Source of the DNA: Oikopleura dioica
Lineage: Eukaryota; Chordata; Appendicularia; Copelata; Oikopleuridae
Reading direction: 5' to 3'
DNA length: 64,000 bases
Assembly (NCBI GenBank): GCA_907165135.1
Contig: OU015570.1
Span: forward strand, 1,763,525 to 1,827,524
The position numbers were made by a program, and so were the translations under genes. A model generated the notes under the pieces. That model did not search any database. It was given only the letters and a program-made list of their open reading frames with translations, and was not told the origin of the DNA. This document shows positions 35,144 to 46,331 of this stretch, piece by piece (position 1 is the first letter of the stretch; the number at the start of each line of letters is the position of its first letter).

Positions 35144-35450
35144 TGTAGTGTTTATATACTGTATTGCGCTATGTATAAATTTGTCCTTTCCTATCAATCA
35201 ATCCTGACAGCTCAGCGCTAGCTGTTCTAGTGCTCATTATTTTCATTTTCGTGAACACCAAATTTTCGTGCTCGTGAACTCCAAATTTTCGTGTTCGTGA
35301 ACTCGTAAAATCCGAGTTCACGGAATGAGTCCATGTGCACGAAACCTACTATAAAAAAGACTGCACCTCTTTTTACAATTCATTCTACTTTTCTTTTTTC
35401 TGGAATAAACATCTCAGATAAAGATCACTTTGTAGTGTATAATCACTACA
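35144..35450 (+). repeat. E3 5' LTR
   Basis: This 307-bp LTR has a TATAAA (CTACTATAAAAAAGACTGC near 35350) and an AATAAA (GGAATAAACATC near 35403), placed as U3 promoter and poly-A signal. An internal tandem ATTTTCGTG(C/T)TCGTGAACTC repeat lies near 35268-35306. Confidence 0.92.
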
Positions 35451-35495
35451 AATTGGTGACTGAGTTATTCCTTATCCCTACCCCCGATAGAGATC

Positions 35496-36782
35496 ATGAT
35501 GAAAATCATTACAAAAGAGATTGCAGAGAGATTAATTAATGAGAATTGGACACCTCTCTTACTTGATGCAACACAACTCGATGCAAATCTAAAAAATGGG
35601 CTTACCTACTTGGCTAGAAAAGATCCAACTTTAGTAAAGAAAATCGATAAAAATCCGCTACGACGTCTTGGTAACGAAAATGCTATTTTTCTTTTCAAAA
35701 CTCCATTGGATGAAATTCCGTCAGTCAATGAAGATCAACAAAAAGAATTGTGCGATCAAGCCAAGCAAATCTTTGCTGAAGAACGTGAAAGCCAAATTTT
35801 TCAAATCGAAAAAGCCCCTCCGCAACCAAAGCAGGAAAACGTGGAAACTAATCCAGGAATGGATGAGCTTACCAATCTTGTGCAATCAGGAGAAATGACT
35901 GACATTGATGTCCAAATGCTTTTGACTGCGTTTAAAGAAACACACAAGTCCGAGAAAACTCCTGAAGAAAATCCTACTCCTGCACTGCAAACTCCCCGAA
36001 TCACCCAAAAACGTGCTTTGACGACTGTGAAAGTTAAGAATCCAAAATACGATTCCTCACTTCCCATCAGCGCGTGGATCACGAACATGGAAATCTATGG
36101 CAAGGTTTCCGCACTTGAAGACGAAGAGCTAATCACTGTAGCTCTGAGTAGCTTGCTAGCAGAAAATGAAGGAAGTCACATCATGGCATCACTCTCAGCT
36201 AACGAGTTGAAAGACTGGAATTCCTTCAAGAACAAAATGCTCGAAAGTCTCGGAAAAACACGGGACTACTACAAGCTCGAATTCGAGAACTATCAACGTG
36301 GTTCTGACAGTTTTGGCGTCGCAATGGCAAAACTCTGCTCCTACTATAAGCAAGGTTACGATGTTGACGACTTACGAAGAAGCGATGAAGAACTGCTTAT
36401 CGAAAGATTTTGCCAATCTCAAGATGGTCGAATGAAAGAACTTCTCCTCCGAGAAAAGGCTTATTTGAATATCAACACGATCGTCAAAAGAGCAAATGAG
36501 CTTGAGAGATCCATTCCAAAGAGAGAAATGAATTTTGCGATTCCACAAGTTGCAGCTCATGAAAATCTCGAGAAAAAGATCGAAGGTCTTATTGAAATCG
36601 TCAAGCAGATGAAATCTGAAAAATATCAGAAGAAAAAGACCACACTTAAAAGAGAGCTCCGATCGATCAAGAGAAAACGCAAGGATTTTGCCTCAAATTC
36701 ATCCGCGACGGCAAATGCTCATATGGATCATCATGCAAGTATATCCACGACAAATCTGGTATTGCACCTGAAGAAGTTGTGA
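35496..36782 (+). CDS. E3 Gag, 428 aa
   Basis: This is the first ORF after the primer site; the ATG at 35496 is the first in context and is preceded by a 45-nt leader. The N-terminal half is acidic and Gln/Glu-rich; the middle (about residues 170-330) is the capsid-like helical region (AWITNMEIYGKVSALEDEEL). The C-terminus is very basic (KKKTTLKRELRSIKRKRKDF). The frame ends without a zinc finger, but a CCCH finger lies in the -1 frame across its 3' end. Gag assembles the particle and binds RNA. The basic tail may suffice for RNA binding if no frameshift occurs. Confidence 0.85.
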   Translation: MMKIITKEIAERLINENWTPLLLDATQLDANLKNGLTYLARKDPTLVKKIDKNPLRRLGNENAIFLFKTPLDEIPSVNEDQQKELCDQAKQIFAEERESQIFQIEKAPPQPKQENVETNPGMDELTNLVQSGEMTDIDVQMLLTAFKETHKSEKTPEENPTPALQTPRITQKRALTTVKVKNPKYDSSLPISAWITNMEIYGKVSALEDEELITVALSSLLAENEGSHIMASLSANELKDWNSFKNKMLESLGKTRDYYKLEFENYQRGSDSFGVAMAKLCSYYKQGYDVDDLRRSDEELLIERFCQSQDGRMKELLLREKAYLNINTIVKRANELERSIPKREMNFAIPQVAAHENLEKKIEGLIEIVKQMKSEKYQKKKTTLKRELRSIKRKRKDFASNSSATANAHMDHHASISTTNLVLHLKKL

Positions 36783-36802
36783 AATATGCTAAATCTATTT
36801 AG
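36689..36802 (+). other. CCCH zinc finger in -1 frame overlapping gag end
   Basis: In the frame -1 to gag, 36689-36748 encodes CLKFIRDGKCSYGSSCKYIH. The spacing is C-x8-C-x5-C-x3-H, the CCCH RNA-binding consensus. The frame is open from shortly after a TAA near 36645 to a TAG at 36800-36802 and reads on DKSGIAPEEVVKYAKSI. Gag proteins normally carry CCHC knuckles. Either Gag reaches it by frameshifting or a one-base indel separated it from gag. Confidence 0.7.
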
Positions 36803-37233
36803 GATGTTCAACAAATGAATTTTCTTGTCCGAATTATTTTTCGGTACCAAAATCTCTCAAATTCATCTCAGTTAACATCCAAAATCTTGTCTTTCCTGCT
36901 CTGATCGACAGCGCCTGCTCTCGAACTTGTATAAATGCCTCTCTTCCATTCATCGGGAAAACAAAACCTACGAATATGAAAGTCTACTGCGCAAACAATC
37001 AAGTCATCACACCAAACATCCTATCATCACCATTGATGATGGAAGTTAAATCGCAAGATGGTCCACTCCATCTCAAAACTACTCCGCTTGTAATCGACGG
37101 ACTTTGCTGTCCAATTATTCTCGGACTTGACCTTCTCACCGATTTGCAAATGAGCGCATCTGATGACTTCATTACCATACAGCAAAAACGAATAAAAACA
37201 GTACATCCCGATCTTTCTCAAAATTCAACATAA
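36803..37233 (+). CDS. E3 aspartic protease region
   Basis: The frame is -1 to the CCCH frame and reads VPKSLKFISVNIQNLVFPAL, then the active site IDSACSRTC (DSA in place of DTG/DSG). The flap and second half are LLDLLTDL-like (CCPIILGLDLLTDLQ, fitting the ILG motif of retropepsins). It stops at 37231-37233, and pol continues -1 to it from about 37215. No independent start is convincing, so expression as a polyprotein through frameshifts, or sequencing indels, is assumed. Confidence 0.72.
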
Positions 37234-40211
37234 AAGCGATCGTCACTCTTGATGGAGATGATGAAAGCGAAAAAAAATCATTAAAAACTTTCCAAAAACT
37301 TCGAAGTCAAAAAGCAGAAAAGATAAATTTCATACCTGAAATTGCATCTTTTGGCGACACAAACGAAGAACAAAAACAAATCCTTCTTCTCCTCACTTGT
37401 AAATATAAACTCGCCTTTTCGATGGATGAATCTGACCTTGGAAAACTCCATGGATTCAGATTCTCAATGCCTTTTCATGATGAGAAAGCAACCACTCATC
37501 AGCCGCCTCGTCCTATTCCGATTCATCTCCAAGCACAAGTTGCATCCGAAATCAGAAAGTGGGAATCACTCGAAATCATTGAGGAAACACAATCTCCAAA
37601 CAATATTCCACTTTTGATTCTCAAGAAACCAGACGGAAGCATCCGTATATCCCTTGATGCGAGAAACCTCAATGCGTTGTTAATCAAGGATCGATTTCCT
37701 TTACCTGTAATGACGCAGGTTTTTTACGAAATAGGAAAGCGCCTTTCTGATAGGAATTCCTGTTTCATTTCAAATTTCGACCTCCACCGAGGATATTGGC
37801 AATTACAAACGCTCGAAGATGACTGCCCAAAAATGGCCTTCAGCTTCAATAACAAGCACTACGCAGCGCGTCGAATGCTTTACGGAGTTGCAACTGGCCC
37901 CTCTGCATTTTCAAGAGTTATGGCTAAACTTCTTGACCACAAATCGATTCTCTTGTATCTCGACGATGTTATTGCTGTCGACTCAAGCTTTGATGAACAT
38001 GTCAAAACGATCGAATTTATTCTCAAAACATGCTATGATCACGGTCTACTTCTGTCTCCAAAGAAATGCTTCCTTTGCAAGGGAGAAATAAACTTTCTTG
38101 GACATTCGATTTCGAAAAACGGAATTCGTCTAACAGAAAAGCATCTAAAAGTCATCAAAGAGCTTGAACCACCCAAAAATCGCAATGAAGTAAAACGAAT
38201 GTTAGGATGTATTAACTTCAACCTCAAATTTGTCCAGGACGGCTCATCCATCCTTCAACCACTCTACGAACTAACATCGAAAAAGAAAGACTTTGTCTGG
38301 GAAGAAAAACACCAATCCGCCTTTGATGAAATCAAGAAACGGCTCCTTGAAAGACCCTGCTTAGCTCACTTTAAAGAAGGATGTGAGCTTGTTCTCGTTA
38401 CTGACAGCAGTGGATCTAAGATTGGTGGTTGCCTGTACCAGAAAGATGGTGATGAACTTGTTGCTCTTGGATATTTTTCAAAGGCACTTGTTGGACCTGA
38501 CCTTCGAAGATCGATGAGAGCAAAAGAACTGTTTGCCCTCGCACTCGGGATCCAATTCTTTGAATTCTATCTTCTGAATACGACTTTCACCGCTGTCGTT
38601 GATCACAAGAGTCTTCTCTATCTGTTTAAAGAGCAATCTGAATATCGAAAGAATGACATCAAGCTTCAAAATCTGCTCAATTACCTTCTACGCTTCGACT
38701 TTCGAATTCTCCACAAAAGTGGGGACTCACCAATCATGGCAACAGCCGACTTTTTGAGCCGACTTCCTGAGTACAAAAGCTCTGAGCTTGAAAAAGACTC
38801 CGAAACCTTTGAAGACATACCAGAAACAGTGTTGCTTCTTCATACTTCCTGTGAGAAGAACGACCAAATTATTTTCAAATTCGGTGATCAAGAGTTTGAT
38901 GAAAGTACTGTTTCAAGACTTCAAATGGAATGCAACATTACCCGAAACAAATTTGAGAAAGCTAAACGGAATCCAAAGTCATCATTCAAAATCAAAAATG
39001 ATGTCCTATACAAGGACAATCGCCTTGTCCTACCACAAAACTTGTCCGATGAATTCCTATCATACCTTCACTGCGTAACCGGACATGCAGGAGCAAAACA
39101 AATGGTCACCCTCTGCCAGAAGTTCTTCATTCATCAAGTACAAATGAAGATCCGCCAACTAACTTCTACTTGCCCAACTTGCCTTCAAATCAAACCAATG
39201 GCAAAACTACGACCGTCGATGATCGAGAAACGAATTTTTGAATCGACTCCCTTTACGAAAACGCACTTTGACCTAGTAGATTACGCAAGACCCGACAGCG
39301 CCGGAAAACGCTATCTACTAACCTGCTGCGACTCCCTCACAGGATTCCTCGATGGAATACCACTTAGCCGCAAAACCGATGAGATTGTCGCAAAACATCT
39401 CCTGAACCTCATTCTTACTCATGGATGCACTGGAGACGCTATCACCGACAATGGTGCCGAGCTAAATGGCCCACTTGTCACTGAGATCTTCAAACGTTTT
39501 GAAATCCGCCATACCACAACAACGGCTTATCGTAGCCAGAGCAATGGTCAACTCGAAAGATTGCACCGAGAAATAAACCTTAAGCTCAAAACACTCAATG
39601 CGAACAACAGAAACTGGTCTGCAGCGTGGCCACTCTGTAAGTATTTTATTAACAACCTTCCGAAAGAAAGCCTTGACGGACTAAGCGCCAACGAAGCTTA
39701 CTATGGTCGCTCATTCAATCCGCCATTTCAAACCAATTTCGATGCAAAATCTTCCGGAAAACCATGGATCAAGAGCCTTGAAAGCTACTTCAAGGAACTC
39801 CATCCCGCGATCCTCGCCTACCAAATCGAAAAGCACCGCAAACTTGTCAAATCTGACAAAAACAGCTGCCCCGTCCTTAAAATTGGTCAAAAATGTCTTG
39901 TCTGGAAACCAGCACTTGGCAAGCTCAGCAGAGTTTGGCACGGTCCCTACACAATTAACAAGCGAATCAGCAAAGATTCGTACATCGTGAAAGATATAAA
40001 CACCGGCCGTGAATACAGAAGACACATAAATCTGATCCGACCATGCAAAATGCAGCAGCAAGACAATGAAACAAAAAGTCTTGCAGCGAAAGACCAAACC
40101 AAAGTTCCGAATACATGTCTTGATGAAATGATGTCACCCGAGACAATCATCAACTCCGACGACGAAAACGAAAACGCCTGGTCAAAACGACTGCGTCCGC
40201 GAAAGCGATAA
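37234..40211 (+). CDS. E3 Pol: RT, RNase H, integrase
   Basis: The frame is open upstream of the first ATG (37422) to about 37215, with coding-like KAIVTLDGDDESEKKSL. Counted from 37422 (929 aa): RT motif A is SNFDLHRGYWQL (D120) and the active site YLDD is at 179-182. RNase H has LVTDSSGSKIGG and RAKELFALAL. The integrase finger is H550, H555, C584, C587; the catalytic triad is Asp at 617 (FDLVD), D676 (DNGAE) and E712, giving DD35E. GPY/F has WHGPYTINKRI. The tail ends in acidic then basic residues (SDDENENAWSKRLRPRKR). All catalytic residues are present. Confidence 0.92.
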
Positions 40212-40859
40212 AATAAAAATAAAGGGGGAGGAAGGGCCTCCACAACCCTAAATTTGAAATCCACATTCAGCGTGTGTGGTTGCCAATAGAAAAAAGTCCA
40301 TAGAGTACTCGACTTCACAGCAATATTCAATGGTAGCTCACGGAGAAGGGACCTCCACAAAAACTGTCGTCATAAACCCCATTGAATTCCCGCCGCAATT
40401 ATAAGTCAAAGATGGCCAGCCTTTGAGATGTTCCGCTATCTTTTCTTACGTCCGCTGTTCACGTGGCCACAATCGAACAGGAGACCTTAAGTTCCGATAT
40501 GTTCATTTCGAGCACGGCTGTGGAAACAACAAAATGCTACCTTTCCAAATTGGCAAAATGTCTTATCGAAGACTCACGAAAATACGATTAATCATTCTCA
40601 GCGAGAAAAGCGGCATATCGAAAACTGAAATCATAAGCTTAATGAAATTTCCGATAATTCAAATGATCTTCAGCGAAGAATCAAAATAACGCCTTCTTAT
40701 GCCCAAGAAGAATTCCAGAACAAAATTCGCCTCGCGCTGGAACATAATTGGGGCGCGTCACGGCTGAGCGCCCCCAGCAATTATCCCGGTCGCGCCCGAG
40801 TCCCGACTGGTACCTGGCTAGCAGCGCTAGAATCGTAAAAACGAAAAAAAAAACCAAAA
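40212..40859 (+). other. E3 conserved leader before ORF3
   Basis: This stretch has no convincing ORF. 40240-40420 resembles 17010-17190 of E2 (GGTTGCCAATA, TGGTAGCTCA, GAGAAGGGACCTCC). It may hold the acceptor or promoter for ORF3 mRNA. Confidence 0.5.
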
Positions 40860-41489
40860 ATGAAAAATCTTGAAAATGATTTCTTTATTTTTGCCCCCGC
40901 TCACCCTAAAAGGATCGTGCAACGCTTTTTACTACCAGCGATCTTCAATATCATCATTCCAGTTGATTTCTTACCCATCGCTTACATAGAGAATTTGAAG
41001 AGAACACGCGAAATGATCGAAAACGAGCAAGCAAAAGCAGAATCATTCAAGGCGAAATACGAGTTTGACTACGACGAGATCTTCCAACTTCTACAACAAC
41101 CTCTTCAAAATGAAGAAACGATTCTTTTCTGGTTCGGTAAAATGAGCTTCCTCTTCACGACCCTTTACGAACATTTCGACAATGAAAATCTAATCAAAGC
41201 AATTTTGAAAGATTACGAGGAAAAATTTCATACTTTTCGTAATATTTGGACGATTTTTGAAGTTGATATTGAGTCCTTTAACAAGAAACTGAAAATTGCA
41301 AGTCATTTAAATAATAAATTCCGGACTTCAATTCTCTCTGAATATCCTCCAAGAATTACCAATTTTGAAAGCCCTCCGAACTCAGTTATTGTTGGAGCCG
41401 AAAATCGTCAACCAGTACCTGTGGAAAACTCGCCGATTAACTACGATCAACCATCTTTCCCTGAAAATCTTAGTGAAATTTTTAATTGA
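40860..41489 (+). CDS. E3 ORF3, unknown protein, 209 aa
   Basis: It lies between integrase and the 3' LTR on the coding strand, the usual env position. No signal peptide, membrane span, furin site or Cys pattern is seen, so an envelope is unlikely. It is predicted helical: DFFIFAPAHPKRIVQRFLLP at the start, an acidic middle, then KAILKDYEEKFHTFRNIW. Two other elements keep related frames (17530-18409 and 20203-21362), which argues for selection. Function unknown; accessory nucleocapsid, movement or host-interaction roles are only guesses. Confidence 0.75.
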   Translation: MKNLENDFFIFAPAHPKRIVQRFLLPAIFNIIIPVDFLPIAYIENLKRTREMIENEQAKAESFKAKYEFDYDEIFQLLQQPLQNEETILFWFGKMSFLFTTLYEHFDNENLIKAILKDYEEKFHTFRNIWTIFEVDIESFNKKLKIASHLNNKFRTSILSEYPPRITNFESPPNSVIVGAENRQPVPVENSPINYDQPSFPENLSEIFN

Positions 41490-41549
41490 TATATCTGTTA
41501 GAAATTTCTATTTTCCCTACGCTTCGCTTCAAATAATGAGGGAGGAATA

Positions 41550-41856
41550 TGTAGTGTTTATATACTGTATTGCGCTATGTATAAATTTGTCCTTTCCTAT
41601 CAATCAATCCTGACAGCTCAGCGCTAGCTGTTCTAGTGCTCATTATTTTCATTTTCGTGAACACCAAATTTTCGTGCTCGTGAACTCCAAATTTTCGTGT
41701 TCGTGAACTCGTAAAATCCGAGTTCACGGAATGAGTCCATGTGCACGAAACCTACTATAAAAAAGACTGCACCTCTTTTTACAATTCATTCTACTTTTCT
41801 TTTTTCTGGAATAAACATCTCAGATAAAGATCACTTTGTAGTGTATAATCACTACA
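41550..41856 (+). repeat. E3 3' LTR
   Basis: It is identical by eye to 35144-35450; the ATCA duplication follows at 41857-41860. Confidence 0.92.
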
Positions 41857-41922
41857 ATCACTTATGCCCTCGTCACTTGCTCTTACATTAAAATCGGCTT
41901 TACTTTGAAGTGAAATACAGTA

Positions 41923-42080
41923 CAGTGAAAACCCATTTTAAGGCCCCTTTTTGGATGACAGCGAATTTCAAAAGTGGCCTTAAAATGGATATTTTTTGCC
42001 TTTCGTCGGATGACAACAAATTTTCCCATATTTTTGGGACAAAAATGAATCATAAGGGCTTATAGGGGAAGGCCCGAGTC
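41923..42080 (+). mobile_element. Pogo D, left-end fragment
   Basis: It starts CAGTGAAAACCCATTTTAAG after TA and matches the first 160 bp of pogo E. It stops at GGCCCGAGTC where another element begins. Confidence 0.78.
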
Positions 42081-42085
42081 CATAG

Positions 42086-42760
42086 TGTTTCCATTTTTGC
42101 GGACTAATTTTGTCCCAAGATTTCCAAAAAATGTCCGGAAAATTGGGTCACCTGAATAAAAACTATGTCCCACCAACTTGGTGGCACCAAGTATACTTTA
42201 TTTTTTTTCGAGAAACTGACATTTCTCAGTCTAGAAACCTATTTGCCGCGATTTAAGCTTCTAGATTGCTGTCGTTTCTTTCTCATGCTTTCATTTTTCA
42301 AATTAAAATTACAAAAATGGGTAAACGAATACCTTTGAAGAAAAAAAGAGAGTTGCTGCTCCAAATGCAAAGAGGAGTCGGAAAAAATTTAAACAGGCTC
42401 AGTATAAAGAGATTATGAAGGGAAAACAGCTGAGTGACACTTGGAAAGAACATTCGCTTTATTTTGGCAACAATGATCAGGTTGATGAAGACGAGGAGGA
42501 AGTGGGCGAGATAGAAGCACTCGAGGAACAATTGGAGAAAATGAATTTGAGGATTAACTTGATGCTCCTCTTCTTGAACCTCACCAACAATCTCATATAA
42601 CTGTCGATTGATTCATTTTTTACAAAAAAAAAATGATTTTTGTGAATAAAATTTGAAAAATGTCCGGAAAAATGGACCATGGTCATTTTTTAGTGTCCCA
42701 CTTATGTTCCTTATAATCCGAAAAGTGTCCGGAAAAATGGACTCCGTAAAAATGGAAACA
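42086..42760 (+). mobile_element. 675-bp TIR element with short unknown ORF
   Basis: TGTTTCCATTTTTGCGGA and the inverse of TGTTTCCATTTTTACGGA form the ends. Subterminal TGTCCGGAAAA words repeat near both ends. The plus strand encodes MGKRIPLKKKRELLLQMQRG from 42317, and, after a frame change, KGKQLSDTWKEHS with an acidic coiled-coil-like tail to 42600. This may be a deleted transposase. Flanking duplication unclear. Confidence 0.6.
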
Positions 42761-42794
42761 AATTGTAACTGTGAAAAGAAACTTTTGGATACAC

Positions 42795-43372
42795 GACGTT
42801 TTCCTCAAACCGACGTTTTCCTCAACCGGCGTTCTCGTTAAACCGACGTTCTCCTAATGATCAGAACGTCGGTTTGATCAGAACGTCGGTTAAATTAAAA
42901 CGTCGGTTTTCCCTAAAAATGCGTCGGCGCCTTGAATTTGGCTAAGAATCAATTTGGAAACCGACGTTTTCGTCAAACCGACGTTTTCATTATGTTTGGA
43001 AACTTAAATTGTGAAGAGTCAAAGTATAAAAATACTGAATATTTTCATTTAATGAACTAATACAACTAAAATATATCTTTTTAAAATGTATACAAGACCG
43101 ATAAATGTAAGAAAATCATTGTACTGCATAAATTATGTAATCTTATGTTTGTCCGATAAATCTTATAATTTTTTAAATAATTAATTTTCAATAGATAATC
43201 TCGTTTATTGCATTAATTTAATTAATTTATACTATCAATTTTCATTAAATTTTCAATCCAAAAAGAACCTATTCTCATTCGCTCTGATGGCCCCCGCATT
43301 TTTTAGGAAAACCGACGTTCTCATTAAACCGACGTTTTGATCAAACCGACGTTCTGATCATGAGGAGAACGT
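42795..43372. repeat. AACCGACGTT 17-bp repeat array, foldback-like
   Basis: Units AAACCGACGTT(T/C)T(C/G)(A/C)T(T/C) occur in clusters at 42795-42860, 42957-42992 and 43308-43362. Inverse units AACGTCGGTT lie at 42862-42912. An AT-rich core separates the clusters. Non-coding. Confidence 0.7.
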
Positions 43373-44654
43373 AACTTTTTCTGGAGCGTCATCACTGATA
43401 ACTAGGGGTCCACCGTGGAAAATTCAGTGAAATGGCCCCCTACAGATGACTCATCAGGGATTTAAGCATTTCTTATTGGCAGGATTTCTCATTAGGAAGT
43501 TTTCAATCTTATTTATATCTTTAATATAATGAGTTCGTGATTTATTTGCAGAAGCAAGTTGGCTTAACGTTTTCGGAAGAGAATTTCTATCACCAGAGCC
43601 TCACATTCGAAATTGCTTGAGCATTCTTTAAGCGTAGACAAATTTTTAAAGTTATTTTTATGGAAATCCTTGTCTTTCGTAAATACTCTAAACTTACATT
43701 AATCAATGTCTTTAATGAGTCAGTCTCACAAATTGTCGTGTTTATCTAAACAGTATTTGAAAAAATCTTTTGAAAATAAAGAACTTTTACAACTGAAATT
43801 GGCGATTTTTTAAGGATGAAAAGTCTTTAAAAATTACTGCCGAGTAATCTCCGAATGACTTTTTTGCACAAAGTCAGGCAAACCTACGATGAGATTCTGG
43901 ACGTCTTTTGAAATCTAGTTTTGTCGGGGGGATACTGAATAGCGCCGCCTTGCGCCGCCCTATGCCGCCGTCCGGTCCGGTTCAAACTGGGTCTCGTCTG
44001 ACCAAATCATGTTCAATTTAAAGTGTACGGAAGAAGAGCGAGAGTTGAGCCCAGAAGTCAAAAATACGCATCCAGATTTTGTAAATTAGTGCACACGCGC
44101 ACGCACGCGCACGCGAAGATCAAGATTGCACATGCGTGCGTGATCATGCCCGTGCTCGAAAACATAGAAAATTCGGCGTTTTGATGAAATTTATGCCGTC
44201 AAAAATTCTAGAGTCAATTAAAATGCATAAAATTTCCAACTTTCCTATATTTCAAAACAATTTTGACTTGGTTTTAGCGATAATTTTGACCGATTGAAAA
44301 AAAAAGCCAAAAATTGCTAAAATTTGGAACTCTGTTTGAGCCCCGCTAACCCCATGAGTAGGTTCTTTACTTAAAAATTCGGGCTGAAAAAACCTCCGAT
44401 ATTGCGGGTCTTCACCTTCCATTCTTACAGAGTGAACTCCGGGACACATTTTTATCAATTACGTCTTGAGCTAGGGTTCGCGATTAAAATTTTTTGGAGA
44501 AAAAAATAATAAGAGATCTTAAAAATGAAAATAACAATAATAAGTTAATATTTTTGGCTCCAGAAAAAACAAAATCGGTCTTCACCGGTGTCATTTGATG
44601 CTCGGGCACCTACGCAAAATCCAGAAAATATTTTTGAGCCAAAAGGAGCCATAG
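43373..44654. other. Non-coding stretch
   Basis: No gene is seen. It has a CACGCG simple repeat at 44091-44119 and a short GCCGCC-rich patch near 43947-43970. Confidence 0.5.
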
Positions 44655-44745
44655 GAAATGGATAGCGTGACATTTCCCTTGCACAGCTCTTCAGGCAAGA
44701 TATCACAACGCGCTTCTAGACTCAAAGTGAAAGCGCTGCGGCGCC
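44655..44745 (-). mobile_element. Solo terminus of the 14248-14880 TIR family
   Basis: GGATAGCGTGACATTTCCCT followed by CTCTTCAGGCAAGATA and CGCGCT is the inverse of 14800-14880. The other end is missing. Confidence 0.7.
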
Positions 44746-44765
44746 ACGCACTTTTTAGTGTTATA

Positions 44766-45539
44766 CAGTGAATACCCATTTAAGGCCCCTTTTTGGATGA
44801 CAGCGAATTTCAAAAGTGGCCTTAAAATGGATATTTTTTTCCTTTCGTCGGATGACAACAAATTTTCCCATATTTTTGGGACAAAAATGAATCATAAGGG
44901 CTTATAGGGGAAGGCCCGAGTCTACCGCATGTTTCTATCGCCCGAACCAAGTATGATTCAAAATGTGTTCTTTAAATTGGACTCTTGATGATTCTTTCTT
45001 TCATTCTTTCAAAAATATTTTTCTGCCAACAAATCAGAAAAATGGATCAAAAATCCCCATCGAAAATTTCATGCACTTGAACCCAGCAATCTTCAAGCGA
45101 TCATGGATCAACAAAGGACTACTTCAAAAGAATTATTTTCGAGAAGAAATCGAGCAGTTTGAAGATCTCGATGTTGCAGAAAATGTTCTGGACAAACAAG
45201 AATTAGTCGAGCATTTTCTGGCGTTTCAAATGGAAGAGCTACGACTCGGCGAGTCGTAGCTCCCCGCTTCAAATTGATGAAACACGTCCTTGGACTCCGA
45301 TGGAGATGGAAGAAATGCTTCAAGTTCAAGTGACAAACAATGCTGACACTGAATTTTTAGCCATCGACTTCAAAATGGCCGAAGACACAGTCGATGATAA
45401 CTAGCTTTTACAAGCGAAACTGTAACTTTCGGATTAAAAAAAAAGTGGCCTTAAAGTGGATTTTTTTAGGATGACAGATTTTGGAGACTTTCCGAAAAAG
45501 TGGCCTTAAAAGGGTGGGCCTTAAAATGGGTTTTCACTG
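44766..45539 (+). mobile_element. Pogo E, 774-bp pogo-like element
   Basis: The ends are CAGTGAATACCCATTTAAGG and CCTTAAAATGGGTTTTCACTG inverse-related; TA is duplicated at 44764-44765 and 45540-45541. 44963-45259 encodes a transposase piece (EEIEQFEDLDVAENVLDKQE, LVEHFLAFQMEELR). A duplicated, frame-shifted tail then matches pogo A (FQIDETRPWTPMEMEEM). The PIP-like end is lost (AEDTVDDN, stop). Confidence 0.82.
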
Positions 45540-45984
45540 TATTCCCGCTAGCGATCTTCCTTGCAAAAGACAGGCGCTGAGCCCATTTCTCAATCGTACG
45601 TGCGAGATGTTAACTCGCGCGGACTAGCCATTCACTCGTCCGGATGAAGCTCTCAGCCGCGCGCACCAAATGAAGCTATTTTCAAACGATCTACTATCTC
45701 ACCCGCGCGACTGAATCTTCCAACTGCACCAACTAAACAGTCATCCGCACGGTAAACAATCTCATGCGCACAAACTAAAACACTAAAAAGTTTATTTCCT
45801 CTTTTTTGGACCCCAATTTTTAGGGTCAGTACACAAAAATTCTAACTTTTTTTTTCAAAAGCAAATCCTTTGAACTTTTTAGGGGTTATTAATATGCCTT
45901 TGTGGATAATAAAAACAAAATTAAATTCAAAATTCAAAAAAGGGTTGATGAGATAATCGGCTATGCTCACCCCGTATCATGCGC

Positions 45985-46331
45985 TCCGTGCGTGATCGCG
46001 CGCCACGCGCTGCATTCAAAATATCGGCAAAATTCACTGTTTTTCGTAAATTTCGGACAGAAGCATGTGCTTTTCAAAATTTTTTAAAAAGGATTTGAAA
46101 TAAGCTCGCCCTGCCGGTCATTCCAGTAGCATAATTTTTTTTGAAATCGGAATACAACCTGGTGAACACAAAAATCATCATCTTTGACCCTCTATATTTT
46201 TTCAACCCTTTTGTTTTAGAGAGAGTTAAAAAAGCAAAAATACTTATTTAAATTATCTCAAAAACATATTAAAAAATGAAAATCATTGGGAAAGTATTTC
46301 GGGTACTTAATTTTTGTGTACGGACCCTACC
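45985..46331 (+). repeat. R2 dispersed repeat, copy 2
   Basis: It is colinear with 33936-34281 with scattered substitutions. Confidence 0.8.

Larger units (their letters stand above)
35144..41856 (+). mobile_element. E3, young Ty3/gypsy element with third ORF
   Basis: The element is 6713 bp. LTRs of 307 bp (35144-35450 and 41550-41856) are identical by eye and start TGTAGTG and end CACTACA. ATCA is duplicated on both sides. The primer site TGGTGACTGAGTT starts at 35454. The polypurine tract AATGAGGGAGGAATA (41535-41549) abuts the 3' LTR. The order is gag, CCCH finger, protease, RT, RNase H, integrase, ORF3. Confidence 0.94.
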
